Below, piece by piece: positions 1 to 11,987 of a stretch of 64,000 nt of DNA. The DNA is from Prunus persica (Eukaryota; Streptophyta; Magnoliopsida; Rosales; Rosaceae). A program made the position numbers and the translations under genes. Where the stretch lies: the NCBI RefSeq assembly GCF_000346465.2, contig NC_034011.1:3929508-3993507 (forward strand). Reading direction: 5' to 3'. A model generated the notes under the pieces. It did no database searches and had not been told where the DNA came from. It worked only from the letters and a program-made list of their open reading frames with translations. Position 1 is the stretch's first letter, and the number at the start of each line of letters is the position of its first letter.

Positions 1-49
1 AAACAACTCTTAGGAACGGCAGTCATCTACCTGGGTGCAACATGGATAC

Positions 50-59
50 TTATATATGC
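50..59 (+). promoter_or_regulatory. Putative TATA box of RLK1
   Basis: TTATATATGC lies about 50-60 bases before the ATG at 110, the same spacing as the clearer TATA boxes of RLK2, RLK3 and RLK6. It favours the ATG at 110 over the in-frame ATG at 35, which would be upstream of transcription. Motif match only. Confidence 0.4.
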
Positions 60-109
60 AATGGTATTCTTTGAAAACAATTGGGTCATGTTTCACAAGT
101 ACATACAGG

Positions 110-3100
110 ATGGGGCTGATATTCAGGCAATTCCTCATTGCATTGCTTGGTGGTTTTCATCTTCTAGCGCTCCCAGTTCATGCCCAGACTCAAAAAGGTA
201 TGAACATATCCAATCACTAGTAAGAAAATAATGTTAAATTTTTATAAAGAACTTAGATTATTTTATTTTTTCATTAAAGTTGGATGTTAGATTGAACTTT
301 GATTATATACCCTTAAATTAACTGAGTACACCCTACTACCAAACTATTTATTGAATTACTAATTTACCCTAATATAAAATGACAAAAAAACAAAATTAAT
401 GTGTATTCGGTTAATTTTAAGATTCGTTTAGCTTTTTTTTCTTCCTTGATATCCTCTGCCTAATGGTTTCCTGCAAGTTAAAGATATAATTAGAAAGAAA
501 AGATGATTGTTGTTCTAAATTAATAGGATTATATCCATCCTCAACAAAACCTCAAATAATTAATTGTGAAAATTTGAAAATGGTTGGTTTTTGATAAGTC
601 AAAAGTAGATTTTTTGTTGTCTCCTATACTTGATTTACATAGTATTGTAAATTCATACATCAATTCGCTACGTGAGTCCATCAATGATGAGGCCCTACCA
701 TCAACAACTGAATACAAAATGCGTTTTGGAGTACAAGTTTCCATCTTGGACGAAAAACAACCCAATATTTTACATTGTTACTACTTTAGCTAAAAGAAAT
801 TTGAGATTTTTCGCACAAAATATTGGCTGATTTGAATTCGTTTCTTTAAATTTCAAAGGAGAACTATCAAAAGAAAAAAATTGGGTTCTGGGTACTTACT
901 GTTGGCCGTTGCAGATTGTCAAAGACAGAGAGAGTGATAGCCTTGTTTAAGTGATACTAATTTACCCTAATATAAAATGAGCAAAAAGTATTAGGGTATA
1001 GCAGTGGTATTTTGGTAGTTAATTAGAGTGTACTTAGTTAATTTTACGTTTTGATTTGAATATTATGGTGTACTTAGATTATAGGGTGTACTCAGTTAAT
1101 TTTAGGATTCGTTTAGCAGCACTGGAGTTTTAACCGCAATAATCCTTGTTTTATACCCGAATTTCATTAGTTCCTCCATTTCATTTTTTGTGGTTTATGT
1201 AGTCCTTTTGCTTTCATTAGTGTAGCAATTTCCTTTTTCCGTCTTCTGTTTACTTTTATTAATGTTAGGGGTATATCAAACATTTTACTTCTGGTATATA
1301 TGGTAAATCAAATATTTCTCCACTCCACATTAGGTTAAAAAAAGGGGGAAATTGAATTGAAAAAAAAGATGAAATTTTACCCATCAATTAACGGCCAGAT
1401 TGACGAAATGCTACGGAATGACGAAATTAACACCCGTGAGATATTAGCTAGAGGATGGTAGAAACCAAAAAACAAATTGAATGGTCAAAATGAAACGCAT
1501 GTATTAATTGACTTGAATTCTAAATACCCATGGTCAATTTGCATTTTTTTAGCTAGGTAGACAAATCTTCTGTCTACTTACATATGTTAGCTTTGTCTCA
1601 GGCTTCATCAGCATAGACTGCGGCCTACCGGAAACCTCTGCATACAGTGAGCAAGAAACAGGCATTAACTTTGTTTCAGATGCTACTTTCATAGACACTG
1701 GTGAAACTAAGTTCATACAATCTAATGATTTGCTAACCCTAAACTATCAGCCCTATCGGTATCTGAGGACGTTCCCTCAAGGAATTAGGAACTGCTACAA
1801 CATAAACGTCACATTTGGGACTGAATACTTGATTCGAGCAGGCTTCTATTATGGGAATTATGATGCCAAAAATAAGTTGCCAGAATTCCAACTTCATCTT
1901 GGACCTAATTTGTGGGACACAGTGAATTTCACGTTTTCGTGGGCTGACACAACCAAGGAGATGATATATGTCCCAGTGAAAAATTATATACAGCTTTGTC
2001 TGGTCAACACAAGCAAAGGGGTTCCATTTATATCCACAATAGAACTCAGACCTTTACCTGCCAAATCTTATGTTACACAAACGGGTTCCTTTTTGGGACT
2101 TTTCTCGCGGTATAACACCGGCCCGGTTAATTTTACAGCAGATGATATCAGGTGAGTCATCTAACAGTTTTGCAAGTGAGGACAAATAATGCATATATAT
2201 ATATTGAGAATATTCTTAGTCTCATAGGGCCTTGGACTTGCAGATCAAATGGTCGCAGGTTTGATTCCTATGACACATTGATAATGTGCATGCTTGTTAA
2301 AAACTCCATATCCCTTGTAGTTAATCGCTTGTATTCCCAAAAAAAAAAAAAAAAAAAAAGAACTAGCCTCTTGACATTCCAGTCAATTTAAAAATAAAAT
2401 AAAAAAAGAAAAAAGATCGCACACCTAAAGTAGGATGGTTGGATTTTCTTATATGCCAAGATTATGTGAGCTAATTGTATACATATTAATTTAGGTATCC
2501 AAATGATATTCATGATCGCATCTGGAAGGCTGATTACCTTGGTGGTTGGGCAGAACTAAGTACCTCACCCAATCTGTTTACAGACTCCAATCAAAATTCT
2601 CTCGAAACACCACCTCTTGTCATGAGCACTGCTGCCACGCCCAAAAATGCAAGCGAGCCCTTGGATTTCTACTGGTTTTCTAACGATAACAGTACGGAAT
2701 ATTATATTTACATGCACTTTGCAGAAGTTTTGCAGCTCCAACCCAACCAGTCCAGAAAGTTCAACATCACTCGCAATGGGAAGGTCTTTTATGGGCCAAT
2801 GGCTCCTGCGTATTTAAACACGACCACTATTTACGGAAGAGTTCGGCCAACCGGGTTTTTAGGACAATTTTTTTCTTTTTCAATCTTGAAGACTGAAAAA
2901 TCTACCCTTCCACCCATTCTGAATGCGTACGAGGTTTATTCAGTGAACCAATTGTTAGAACAGGAAACAAGCCAAGCAGATTGTAAGTATTAATTCTTCC
3001 TCACCCTTTTGTTCCTAGAGTAATTATGGGAAGTTTATTGTGCCTGCGGGGAAATTTTAGTAAAAACAGGGTGTTGACAAGGTTATTGGCATGTGTACGT

Positions 3101-5870
3101 GAATGAATAGTTGAATTTGATCATTTATTTTTGGTTTATTGAATCTTGAAATTTTTAGTTGATGCAATCACAAACATCAAGTTGGCTTATCAAATTAAAA
3201 AGATCAACTGGCAAGGAGATCCATGCTCCCCTCAAGTTTACTCGTGGGACGGCCTCAAGTGTATCTATCCTACAAATGCGTCTGCAAGAATCATATCCTT
3301 GTAAGTATCTTCATAATTTTAATTATTTTAGTATAGTACTTGTTTTAGTGGTTAATTAAGTTACGGACCAATATGCAATTCAATCAGGAACTTGTCCTCA
3401 AGTGGATTAACAGGGGAGATAGATCCTTCTCTATCCAATCTCGCAATGATACAGACTTTGTAAGTATATATGTTTTTGTCAAATAACTTGTGGATTAAAC
3501 TATGGACAAGATACATAATATGTATTTGAGTTTTTCGTTTTTGCAGGGATTTATCTAACAACAAGTTAACAGGACCAGTTCCAGATTTCTTGTCTCAATT
3601 GCAGAATTTAACCGTCTTGTAAGTTGTTTGGTTTAATCTGTATGGCATCTAAACTAAAAATTTCATAGTTAGAAGCATCTCGCATGATATATAGTGCTAA
3701 ATTCACCTTTGCAGAAACTTAGAACAAAACCAACTCACAGGGCCAGTTCCGGCAGGACTCGTTGAAAGATGGAATGATGGTTTGCTATCGTTAAGGTGAT
3801 CAACTCAACTCATATGTATGCATGAATGTATTTAAAACTTTAGCATATAATCCGCCATTTTTTCTGTTTATTTTCAAATGTCTTTCATTGTTGATCTAAA
3901 ATGATCAGGTATTGCGTACAAACTTGATTGTTGGGAACCAGAACATCTGTTCCTATAATATTACTTGGGAACTTATTGGTTACTATAACTGATCAAAATC
4001 GAACAACCATTTTGATGTCAGTTTGTGCGAAAATCCAAATATCTCCGGAAATGTTTATTGCAACGACAACAAGAAAAAGAAGAAGAAGAAGAAGCATGGT
4101 TTCCTTATTCCGGTAGTTGTTTCAGTCGTTGGAGTTTCAGTCCTGTTACTAAGTGCAATAGCTATCTGGTGGTGGGGTTTTAGAAAGAAATCAAAACAAC
4201 GTAAGACTTCCAAATATAAGTGAATGTCTTTTCTCTTTTCATGTTTTAAATATTGAAGAGTGCAGGTTTTGCATTGTATAAAATTCTCATTAAACTTGTA
4301 ATGATCTTAGGAGATAATGTCTCAGAAGCACAACCGACCATTCAACTAGAGTCCACAAAGCGACAACTTACATGCTCTGAGATACTACAGATCACAAACA
4401 ACTTTGAAAGGGTTCTTGGAAGAGGTGGATTTGGAACAGTTTATCATGGCTACGTAGGCGATACTCAAGTAGCTGTTAAGATGCTTTCGCCATCATCGGT
4501 CCAAGGGTTTCAACAATTTCATTCAGAGGCATGTTTGTCAAACAAACGAACTAATACCAAGTTTTTGAGACCAATTCTTTTTTACTAATTACATTTGGTT
4601 TTCGTGGCCACTTGATTAATTGCAGGTTAATCTTCTGACGAGAGTTCATCATAGAAACTTGACTAGCCTTGTTGGGTATTGCGAAGATGAAACAAAAATT
4701 GGGCTGGTCTACGAGTACATGGCCAATGGAAACTTACAAGAGTGCCTTTCAGGTTTAGCTTTCATTGAAATTATATCAGTAGCAAAACTCATCATTAAGT
4801 TCTTTGTACTTTCAAATTTTTGGGACAATCAATTACTTAGCGTTTTGAGAGGCTTTTAGTTTCTTGCATCACCACATGATTGCCTTTGTAAATTAAGACT
4901 TATTGGCTCTTCCGTTCTTTATGGTTGCAGATAGAAATATCTTGAGTTGGGAAGATAGACTTAGAATAGCAGTAGACGCCGCACAAGGTTAGAAACTTGA
5001 TGATTTTCATAATCCTTTTGTAGCTCGCATCTGCTTTCTTCTTCTTCTTTTTTTGATAAGTTTTGTGTACTAATTTTGAAATTAAGGACTGGAGTATCTG
5101 CACTATGGTTGTAAGCCACCTATAATCCACAGGGATGTAAAATCAACAAACATCTTGCTGAGTGAAAACTTCCAAGCCAAACTATCCGATTTTGGCCTAT
5201 CCAGAATCTTCCCTACCGATACTGGGACTCATATATCAACAGTTGTTGCTGGAACTCCTGGGTACCTTGACCCTGAGTAAGTATTTCTGGATTTTAGTTT
5301 AGCCATCACCTTTAATATGCAAATCATTAATGGATCACTATTATCAAAATTATATCAGTTAAACAAGGACAATGGAGAAAGGAAGCTTCAAAAAGATATT
5401 GATGCTCAAGAAAAATATTTTTATTGAAATGGAATTTTACATGGCTTTCTTGCTGCAGTTACTACGCGTCAAACAGGTTAAATGAGAAAAGTGATGTCTA
5501 TAGCTTTGGGATTGTACTGTTGGAGATTATCACAAGTCGTCCTGTTTTTTCGAAAACACATGAGAAGATATACATCAGTGAATGGGTTGGCTTCATGCTT
5601 GCAAATGGAGACATTTATAGCATTCTTGATCCCAGGCTAGGAGGAAATTTCAATACTAACTCTGTCTGGAAAGCTGTTGAAATAGCAATGGCATGTGTAT
5701 GTAAAGATTCCATCGAAAGGCCGATCATGAGCCAGGTAGTGGTGGAACTGAAGGAGTGTTTGGCAATGGAACTGGCAAGAACAAAGCAGAGCCATCAAAC
5801 CGAATCTATAAATTCCATTGGGATAATGCCTAACAATTCCATTGCTATGCTACATCCCTCTGTTAGGTAG
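110..5870 (+). CDS. RLK1: malectin-like LRR receptor kinase (LRR-I), 13 exons, 891 aa
   Basis: Exons: 110-197, 1602-2151, 2495-2982, 3159-3300, 3388-3459, 3547-3618, 3715-3795, 4022-4200, 4311-4528, 4626-4752, 4931-4987, 5087-5276, 5459-5870. The reading frame is open through all of them. Exon 1 gives a signal peptide ending LPVHAQ. Exons 2-3 form the malectin-like ectodomain (about residues 30-375, starting FISIDCGL). Exon 4 has WQGDPC, the GDPC motif known from SYMRK-type receptors. Exons 5-7 are LRRs, two of them exactly 72 bp. Exon 8 is the membrane helix after a run of Lys. Exons 9-13 are the kinase: [11 protein letters not shown] loop, VAVKML lysine, [11 protein letters not shown]. Known family role: plasma-membrane receptor in defence or growth signalling. 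Oddities: intron 1 is 1.4 kb against about 100 bp in paralogs; the intron after exon 9 has a GC donor; the usual DPE of subdomain VIII reads DPD. It ends MLHPSVR like RLK5. Ligand unknown. Confidence 0.9.
2215..2359 (+). mobile_element. tRNA-like SINE with poly-A tail in RLK1 intron 2
   Basis: The segment contains GGTTTGATTCC, one base off the pol III B box, preceded by the stretch CTTGGACTTGCAGA, and it ends in 19 A residues. A second copy with the same core is at 40020..40112. No clear target duplication was seen. Confidence 0.45.
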
Positions 5871-8121
5871 TAGTATTTATCGTGAGAAAATTACCATGTA
5901 TTGCATTTTCCTCTTTGTAATAGATACCATAATATCTATGGATCGCAACTATTTCATAGTCACATAAACGGATCTTCTTGACAGAGGAGGCTGGCTGCAT
6001 GTGAAGGATTTTGATTTATTCATCCTGAATTATATTGGGACATTTGATGAAAGGCATGAGCTAACTAACCAACAAATAGTTTGAAGCTTTGTCATCCGCC
6101 GTTGTAATCGTCGGAAGAAATATTATGTGATCACAAAAATAAACCATAAAATCTGTTAGTTACCAACACGTGGGCAACATATATTGGGTGACGTGGAGCT
6201 AAGTGTGTGATAGTGTGCATAGGTTAAAAACCATACTCCAACACCTCTAATATGTGTTCTGATCAATACCTAGTGTCAGTAAAAAGTTTTGGTTCAAATG
6301 CGAAATTCCTCAACCACAAAAGGCAAAATGATAAAACTTTTAACAAATTAATTTTTTGGTGCTTAGGATTGGATTGGATTGTTAGTGTAGTTGATGTAAT
6401 ATAAGTCATGATGTGTAAGTCTCATATCAAAGTAATACATACTACAATTATCACAGTTTGAAAATTAGGATTTCTTACTCACGTCATCCATGCTACTTGA
6501 GCTTAGCATATAGTTGATACGTACTTTTCTTTTTCTTTTGAGGACCTTTCCTATTGAGCTTAGCATATAGCATATATATATTCACACCTAACTCTTCAAT
6601 GTCTTGTTGTATGCCTTGTTTTACAAGTCCACCTTACCTGTTCTCCCCTAAACCAACGTATTTTTTCTACTCAATTAAATCATGCACATGCACATGCAAC
6701 ATTTTTCTGATTCTAGGCCAACATAGACCTTGACTTGCTTCTCGCTGCGCTATACCAGTGATCAATGGGTCAAAGTCTGTAAATGGGGAAAAATCAAAAT
6801 CATCGTCTCTGTTTTACAAAATCACTTTTTGACTCGCTACATTTGCAAAGTGAAAGTGGCTCTCTATTCTATCTCCTATCTTATAACCTTTCAAGCCCAC
6901 TTGAATTGAAACTAAAGTGAAATTGTTATATATTTTCAGTTTAAAAAGATAATAAAAATCATGATTAACAAAAATAAATAATCTTGTTGGACTTGGATTC
7001 GGAGTACTTTTTTTCAGATCTTGAGCCTCAATATTTAGCATCAGTGCATTTGTGTGCATTTACTAAAATCTTGACCATTTGATTAATTTAATGATATTAA
7101 TTAATCCACATTAGTATAGTTATAGTATCTTAAAAAATCAGATGATTTGTACCATATCACCCCTTCCACCTTCCCGCATCTCTAGTATCACAAACCCTCT
7201 TCCCAGACTCCTATGTTGCTATGGCTACCATCTCTTAAAAATCAGACGGTGTTTGCGTACTGCAAAAGTGAAATGTTTCAAATTGACCGCCATAATGAGG
7301 ACCTGGTATGAGGGAGCCCTAAATCCCCTCAACACAACTTGTTCTCGCAGGTCAAAAAAAATATTCCTATTGCAACTAAGTTTTTCTCCCACCTTACCAG
7401 CTCTCGCATGCATTTTTTTGTCTAATTGTGGACCAACCCCGACTTGACTTGGCAATAGCTTTTTGTAAAAGTGGTGAATTATTGATGGGATATCTAATTG
7501 TTTATTAGAAAATTGCTGGTACCATATCAATTATTGATATGGTGGGGAAAAAAAATTTAATGTTTCAACGTACTCGTATATCTTTCTGATCGCAACCCAA
7601 TTGAATCATGCATCCGTATAATTGTGGACCAACCACGACTTGGCTGTAGCTTCCATATAAGTGGTGAATGGGTTAATGTTTTACAAGTCTTTCCTAGATC
7701 CCACACGGTCTCCCAAATCAAGCCGGAATTTCCACACAATTAATGTCTTAGCAAATTGGTCATCTCTAATGTAATTTTCTATTAAAGAAGTCCTACTTGT
7801 AGGGATGGCAATTGGTCAAATCGGAAGTGGGTATGCCATTTCCTTTTCTATCCCCATTAAGCTTTTTTCCCCCATTCCCTCCTTCATATCCGCAATATTC
7901 ATATCTGGAAGTCTCCATCCCCACTTTGGAAAATGGGTTCCCTGACCCTCCTCGTTATGGAAGAAAAAAGTGTAGGCTTGACTTATAATTAAGTTAAGCC
8001 ACATCCCTTATAACAACATGATCCACTAGAGCAATGTTAACTACTTGTATATATAAAATGATATCCATTAATTCAACACAAAATACTTACTTAAATTTGT
8101 GTCTTTGCTTCCCTTGTAGTC
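5871..8121. other. Intergenic region with blocks repeated elsewhere in the window
   Basis: No convincing gene. Block 6196..6560 matches 41764..42138 closely, and 6755..7740 matches the region before RLK3 (20225..21720, there split by a hAT element). It holds two partial copies (about 7420-7480 and 7621-7768) of a module containing GTGGACCAACCACGACTTGG and AATTTCCACACAATT that recurs before other paralogs. The short open frames here have no family features. Confidence 0.6.
8048..8058 (+). promoter_or_regulatory. TATA box of RLK2
   Basis: TATATATAAAAT followed by GATATC lies 64-74 bases before the ATG at 8122. The same string with the same spacing occurs before RLK3, which supports a shared inherited core promoter. 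Confidence 0.6.
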
Positions 8122-8882
8122 ATGTCGTGGACATCCAAGCAACTCCTCTTTCTGCTTGCAGGTTTCACTCTCAATCTGACGCTACTTGTTCATTCCCAAG
8201 ATGATCAATCAGGTATAAATATCAGCAGCAAGAAAAAATAAATCTTTAATTTTTGTAGCATAGTATATAGCTAAGATATATACCTCTCTTTTTTACATAT
8301 ATGTGTTTCTATATCTCAGGGTTCATTAGCATAGATTGCGGCCTCCAGACAGATTTAGGTTATTCTGAAAAGAGAACTGGCATTAACTACATTTATGACG
8401 CAACCTTCATAGACACCGGTGAAAGTAAATTCACATTGCCTAGTCACAGAGATGACTATCAACAGCCATACTGGTCTGTTAGGAGCTTCCCCGAAGGAGC
8501 CAGGAATTGCTACAAGATAAATGTTACACGCGGCAACAAATATTTGATCCGAGCAAGTTTTTTATATGGGAATTATGATGGCCAAGATAAGATACCAGAA
8601 TTTGAACTGCACCTTGGACCTAATTTGTGGGATACTGTGAGCCTTAGAACCTCCGAACCCAATGACAAAGAGCTCATATATGTCCCACTCCGAAACTATA
8701 TACATGTTTGTTTGGTGAACACAGGCTCCGGGGTTCCATTTATATCTGCTCTAGAACTCAGGCCTTTACCTAATGCATCTTATCAAACGAAAACGGGGTC
8801 ATTGGCACTTGTCTCCCGGTATGACACGGGCCAAAGACATAATAGGACAGGATACAGGTGAGTCGTCTCCTACCTAACAATG

Positions 8883-8883
8883 A

Positions 8884-8916
<33 letters not shown>
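8883..8916. repeat. (AT)n microsatellite in RLK2 intron 2
   Basis: A run of alternating T and A follows the donor of exon 2. Similar short AT runs are at 18876..18904 and 29702..29732. Confidence 0.8.
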
Positions 8917-8925
<9 letters not shown>

Positions 8926-10691
8926 CGTTTGCAATCCTTGGAACTTTAAATTTTGATTATATTCTGATAGAACGTTGGCTTTAATTAGGTATCCACTCGA
9001 TATCCTTGATCGAATCTGGTGTGCCTATAATGACCTTGATAATTGGACACAATTAGACACCATATCCACTATCAACTCTGACTCTGGCGACCCTTACCAA
9101 CTTCCATCTGTTGTTATGCGCACTGCTTCCACGCCAAAAAATCCATGTGATTCCTTGAGTATTATTTTCTCGTTGCCAGACAAAGATGCTGAATATTACG
9201 GTTACCTGCACTTTGCAGAAGTTGAAATCCTCAAACTCAACCAATCTAGATTGCAATACGTTTTTTGGGACGGAGCCGGCACTTTTGGGCCATTTGCTCC
9301 TCAATACTTGTCAACAAATACCATTTACAGCACTAACGCTTGGAGCACTCGTGGACCATATGCTAATATCTCAATCACCAGGGCTAAGAACTCTACCCTT
9401 CCACCTATCCTCAATGCTTTCGAGATTTATATGGTTAAACATTTCGTAGAAGCAGAAACAAACCAAGAAGATGGTAACCACTAACTAATTAGTTCTTCCT
9501 TACACAAGTGGCTTCCTATCGTTTAGTACCTTACCTGTATGGAAATGTACATATGAATTCTTCTGATGAAATCTTCTGTTTGCGTGTGAAAATATTAGTT
9601 GACGCAATCACATCGATCAAGTCAACTTATAATATTAAAAGAAATTGGCAAGGAGATCCATGTGCCCCTCAAGATTACATTTGGCAAGGAGTAAAGTGTA
9701 ACTATCAAGAATTTGAGTCACCAAGAATCATATCCTTGTAAGTATATGTGACTTCAAACAAACTTCTGATATTTGAGTTAATTCTACCTCATGTGTTCAC
9801 TAGTGAAGTTACAAAACATACAATCAGGAACTTGTCCTCGAGTGGCTTAACAGGGGAGATAGCTGCTTCTATATCCAATCTCACAATGATACAGTCTTTG
9901 TAAGTGGTCTTTCTGCATTTGCTAATGTAATGAGAAGGTAGACAATTCCGTTTAATGTAAATGAATTGAGCTGCTCATGATTTCAGGGATCTATCAAACA
10001 ACAACTTAACGGGACCAATTCCAGAATTTTTGTCTAAATTCCTGAATTTGACTGTCCTGTAAGTTATTTGGTTATATGTCTAAAGTACTGTCAATGCTTA
10101 GTTCGTTAGAAAGCATCGTGATAGATTTTATCTTTGCAGAAACTTGGAGAAAAACAAGTTCACAGGCTCGGTTCCGGTAGGACTGATTGAAAGAAAGAAT
10201 AGTGGTTTTCTATCACTAAGGTAAGCCTTTCGTAGAAAATCATGGCCTTTAGATTCCGTGTTTGGCTCACCCTAAAATTGAGTGTTTTCTATTCTAATTT
10301 TCAAATATTCTCAGAATCCAAAATAATTAATTATTAGGTATTTCCTTGGAATCTGATTATTGAGAGTTAAAACATCTTCCTCTTTCTTTTTCTTTTTCTT
10401 TTTTTTTCTTTTAAAAAAAAAAAACAGAGATTTGTAACATATTACAGAGGGTATTAAAATCGGTGATTGTAATTTATCAAAATCTAACTGCATTTTCCAT
10501 CAACCATTTGATCTCAGTTTGTGCGATAATGCACATCTATCTCGACATGTTTCTTGCATATTGAAGAAGAAGCACAGTTTCGTTATTCCCATAGTGTCAA
10601 TCGCTGGAATTTTCATCCTCTTAGTTGTAGCAGCTATCTGCTGGTGGGGCTTCAAAAGGAAAAGGCAACATGGTAAGACTTCCAATATTTG

Positions 10692-11736
10692 TTTATTTAT
10701 TTATAGAAAAGACGGTATTTCATTAAACAAAAAAGAACATCACATGGTAAGAACTAGCATTTTAATAACGGCTTCATTAACCTTCCTAGAGAAACAAAAT
10801 CATGTGGTAGGAAAAAGTACCATACTCATACTATTGACTAAACATAAGAGTAAAACAACTTATATGAAACAAACCAACCTAAACCCCAACCACAAAACCC
10901 TTAAAACAACATCACATCACTACGTACGTAGGTCCTGTCAAAGAAGTCCTCCTATGATCTAGAAAAAGCATCATAGTTCTTCGTACAGAGTCAAAAACGT
11001 ACTATGGGTATCAAAATAAATCTAGCCAATCACGCAACCGCAAAACTATTGAAACACATTCCATCACTAAGCAGATACTGTCAAAGAAAGTCTCCTATGA
11101 TCTAAAGAAAACATCATGGTTCTTCGTACAGAGTCAAAAACGTATTGTGAGCATCATAGCATATCCAGCCAAGTACCAACCGCCACCTTCAATTTTCTTG
11201 ATCCAAAACCCCAGCTGACAAGTAAGGGAGACCAAGATTGGCTACTTTGCTTGAAGAAAATTCCAAAGAAAGATCTTCATAGTAGGAACGTTCATCGGTT
11301 GCCAAAGCCCACGAACATTCCATAGGAGAATTATTAGGGAGATATTGGAGACCGCTCGAGGCTGGTCTCCTCCGCCTTGTCAATAAAATCCTCGATACAA
11401 AAACTATGCTTACTAGAAAAATCCATGCCACTAACAATCAAATGCCCAACACCAGTTTTCACACGCTTCTGAATCTCACTTGGTGTAGCATACTTGTCAT
11501 CCCCTTAAGCAAAAGAGGAGGTGGCCATCTCCATAGCGTTAAGATGGAGACCCCTCACCAGCGGCTGGTTCCTTGGGAACCCAAAAAGGAAGTCAACGCA
11601 GCCACCCCACGGAGAACAAAAGCGCAAAAAAAAAAAAAAAAAAAAAAAAAACTTCATACCTAATTCACCAAGAAGAACCCAAAGAGATAATCAGAAAAGA
11701 CTGAGAGAGATGGCATAGAGAATGAGCAAAGAAACT
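10692..11736 (-). mobile_element. Internally deleted LINE (L1-like) with 15-bp target duplication
   Basis: The insert is flanked by perfect copies of GACTTCCAATATTTG (10677-10691 and 11737-11751); RLK3 has this site once and no insert. Read on the minus strand it starts near 11736, has a region resembling LINE ORF1 (about 11560-11340), then LWNVRGLWQP at about 11325-11296, which looks like the start of the ORF2 endonuclease (usual form WNCRGLG). It then passes to a 3' untranslated region ending in a TAAA-repeat tail at 10692. Reverse transcriptase is absent. About 145 bases are tandemly duplicated inside (10935-11010 and 11080-11160). It cannot move on its own. Confidence 0.7.
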
Positions 11737-11838
11737 GACTTCCAATATTTGTTAAAGTAATTTCTTTGGGCGATAAATGATGAAGACTGAAGGTTTGGTT
11801 GTATAAGATACATGCTCATTAAGCTTATAAGTTCTTAG

Positions 11839-11987
11839 GAGATGTCATAGATGCAAAAGCCATCCCTTGATACGGGTCATTAGAATCAACAAAGCGACAG
11901 TTCACATATTCTGAGATACTAAAGATGACCAACAACTTTGAGAGGGTCCTTGGCAAAGGTGGATTTGGAACCGTGTATCATGGCTAC
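11839..11987 (+). pseudogene. Residual kinase stub of RLK2
   Basis: After the TGA at 11868 the same frame still reads [12 protein letters not shown] and [13 protein letters not shown], matching RLK3 exon 9. Homology ends abruptly at about 11987; the catalytic lysine and everything after it are missing. Confidence 0.85.

Larger units (their letters stand above)
8122..11870 (+). pseudogene. RLK2: receptor with intact ectodomain and membrane helix, kinase lost
   Basis: Exons: 8122-8212, 8320-8857, 8989-9473, 9599-9737, 9828-9899, 9987-10058, 10140-10220, 10518-10672, 11839-11870. These give an open 554-aa frame. It covers a signal peptide (to about residue 26), a malectin-like domain starting [15 protein letters not shown], three LRRs and a membrane helix ([11 protein letters not shown]). 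Exon 9 then meets a TGA at 11868 where RLK3 has CAA. Kinase sequence continues to about 11987 ([11 protein letters not shown]) and then stops at unrelated DNA, so subdomains II-XI are gone. A 1045-bp LINE fragment sits in the intron before exon 9. Either it is a dead gene, or it makes a membrane-anchored receptor with a short tail, like a receptor-like protein. The ectodomain and splice sites show no damage. It is closest to RLK3. Confidence 0.8.

Noticed and set aside
35..109. Upstream in-frame ATG for RLK1
   Set aside because: It would add 25 residues before a normal signal peptide and lies before the TATA-like site at 50. Paralogs start at the position equal to 110.
9186..9449. Alternative-frame proteins overlapping malectin exons
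   Set aside because: They recur in all paralogs only as shadows of the true frame, which has consistent splice sites and domain motifs.
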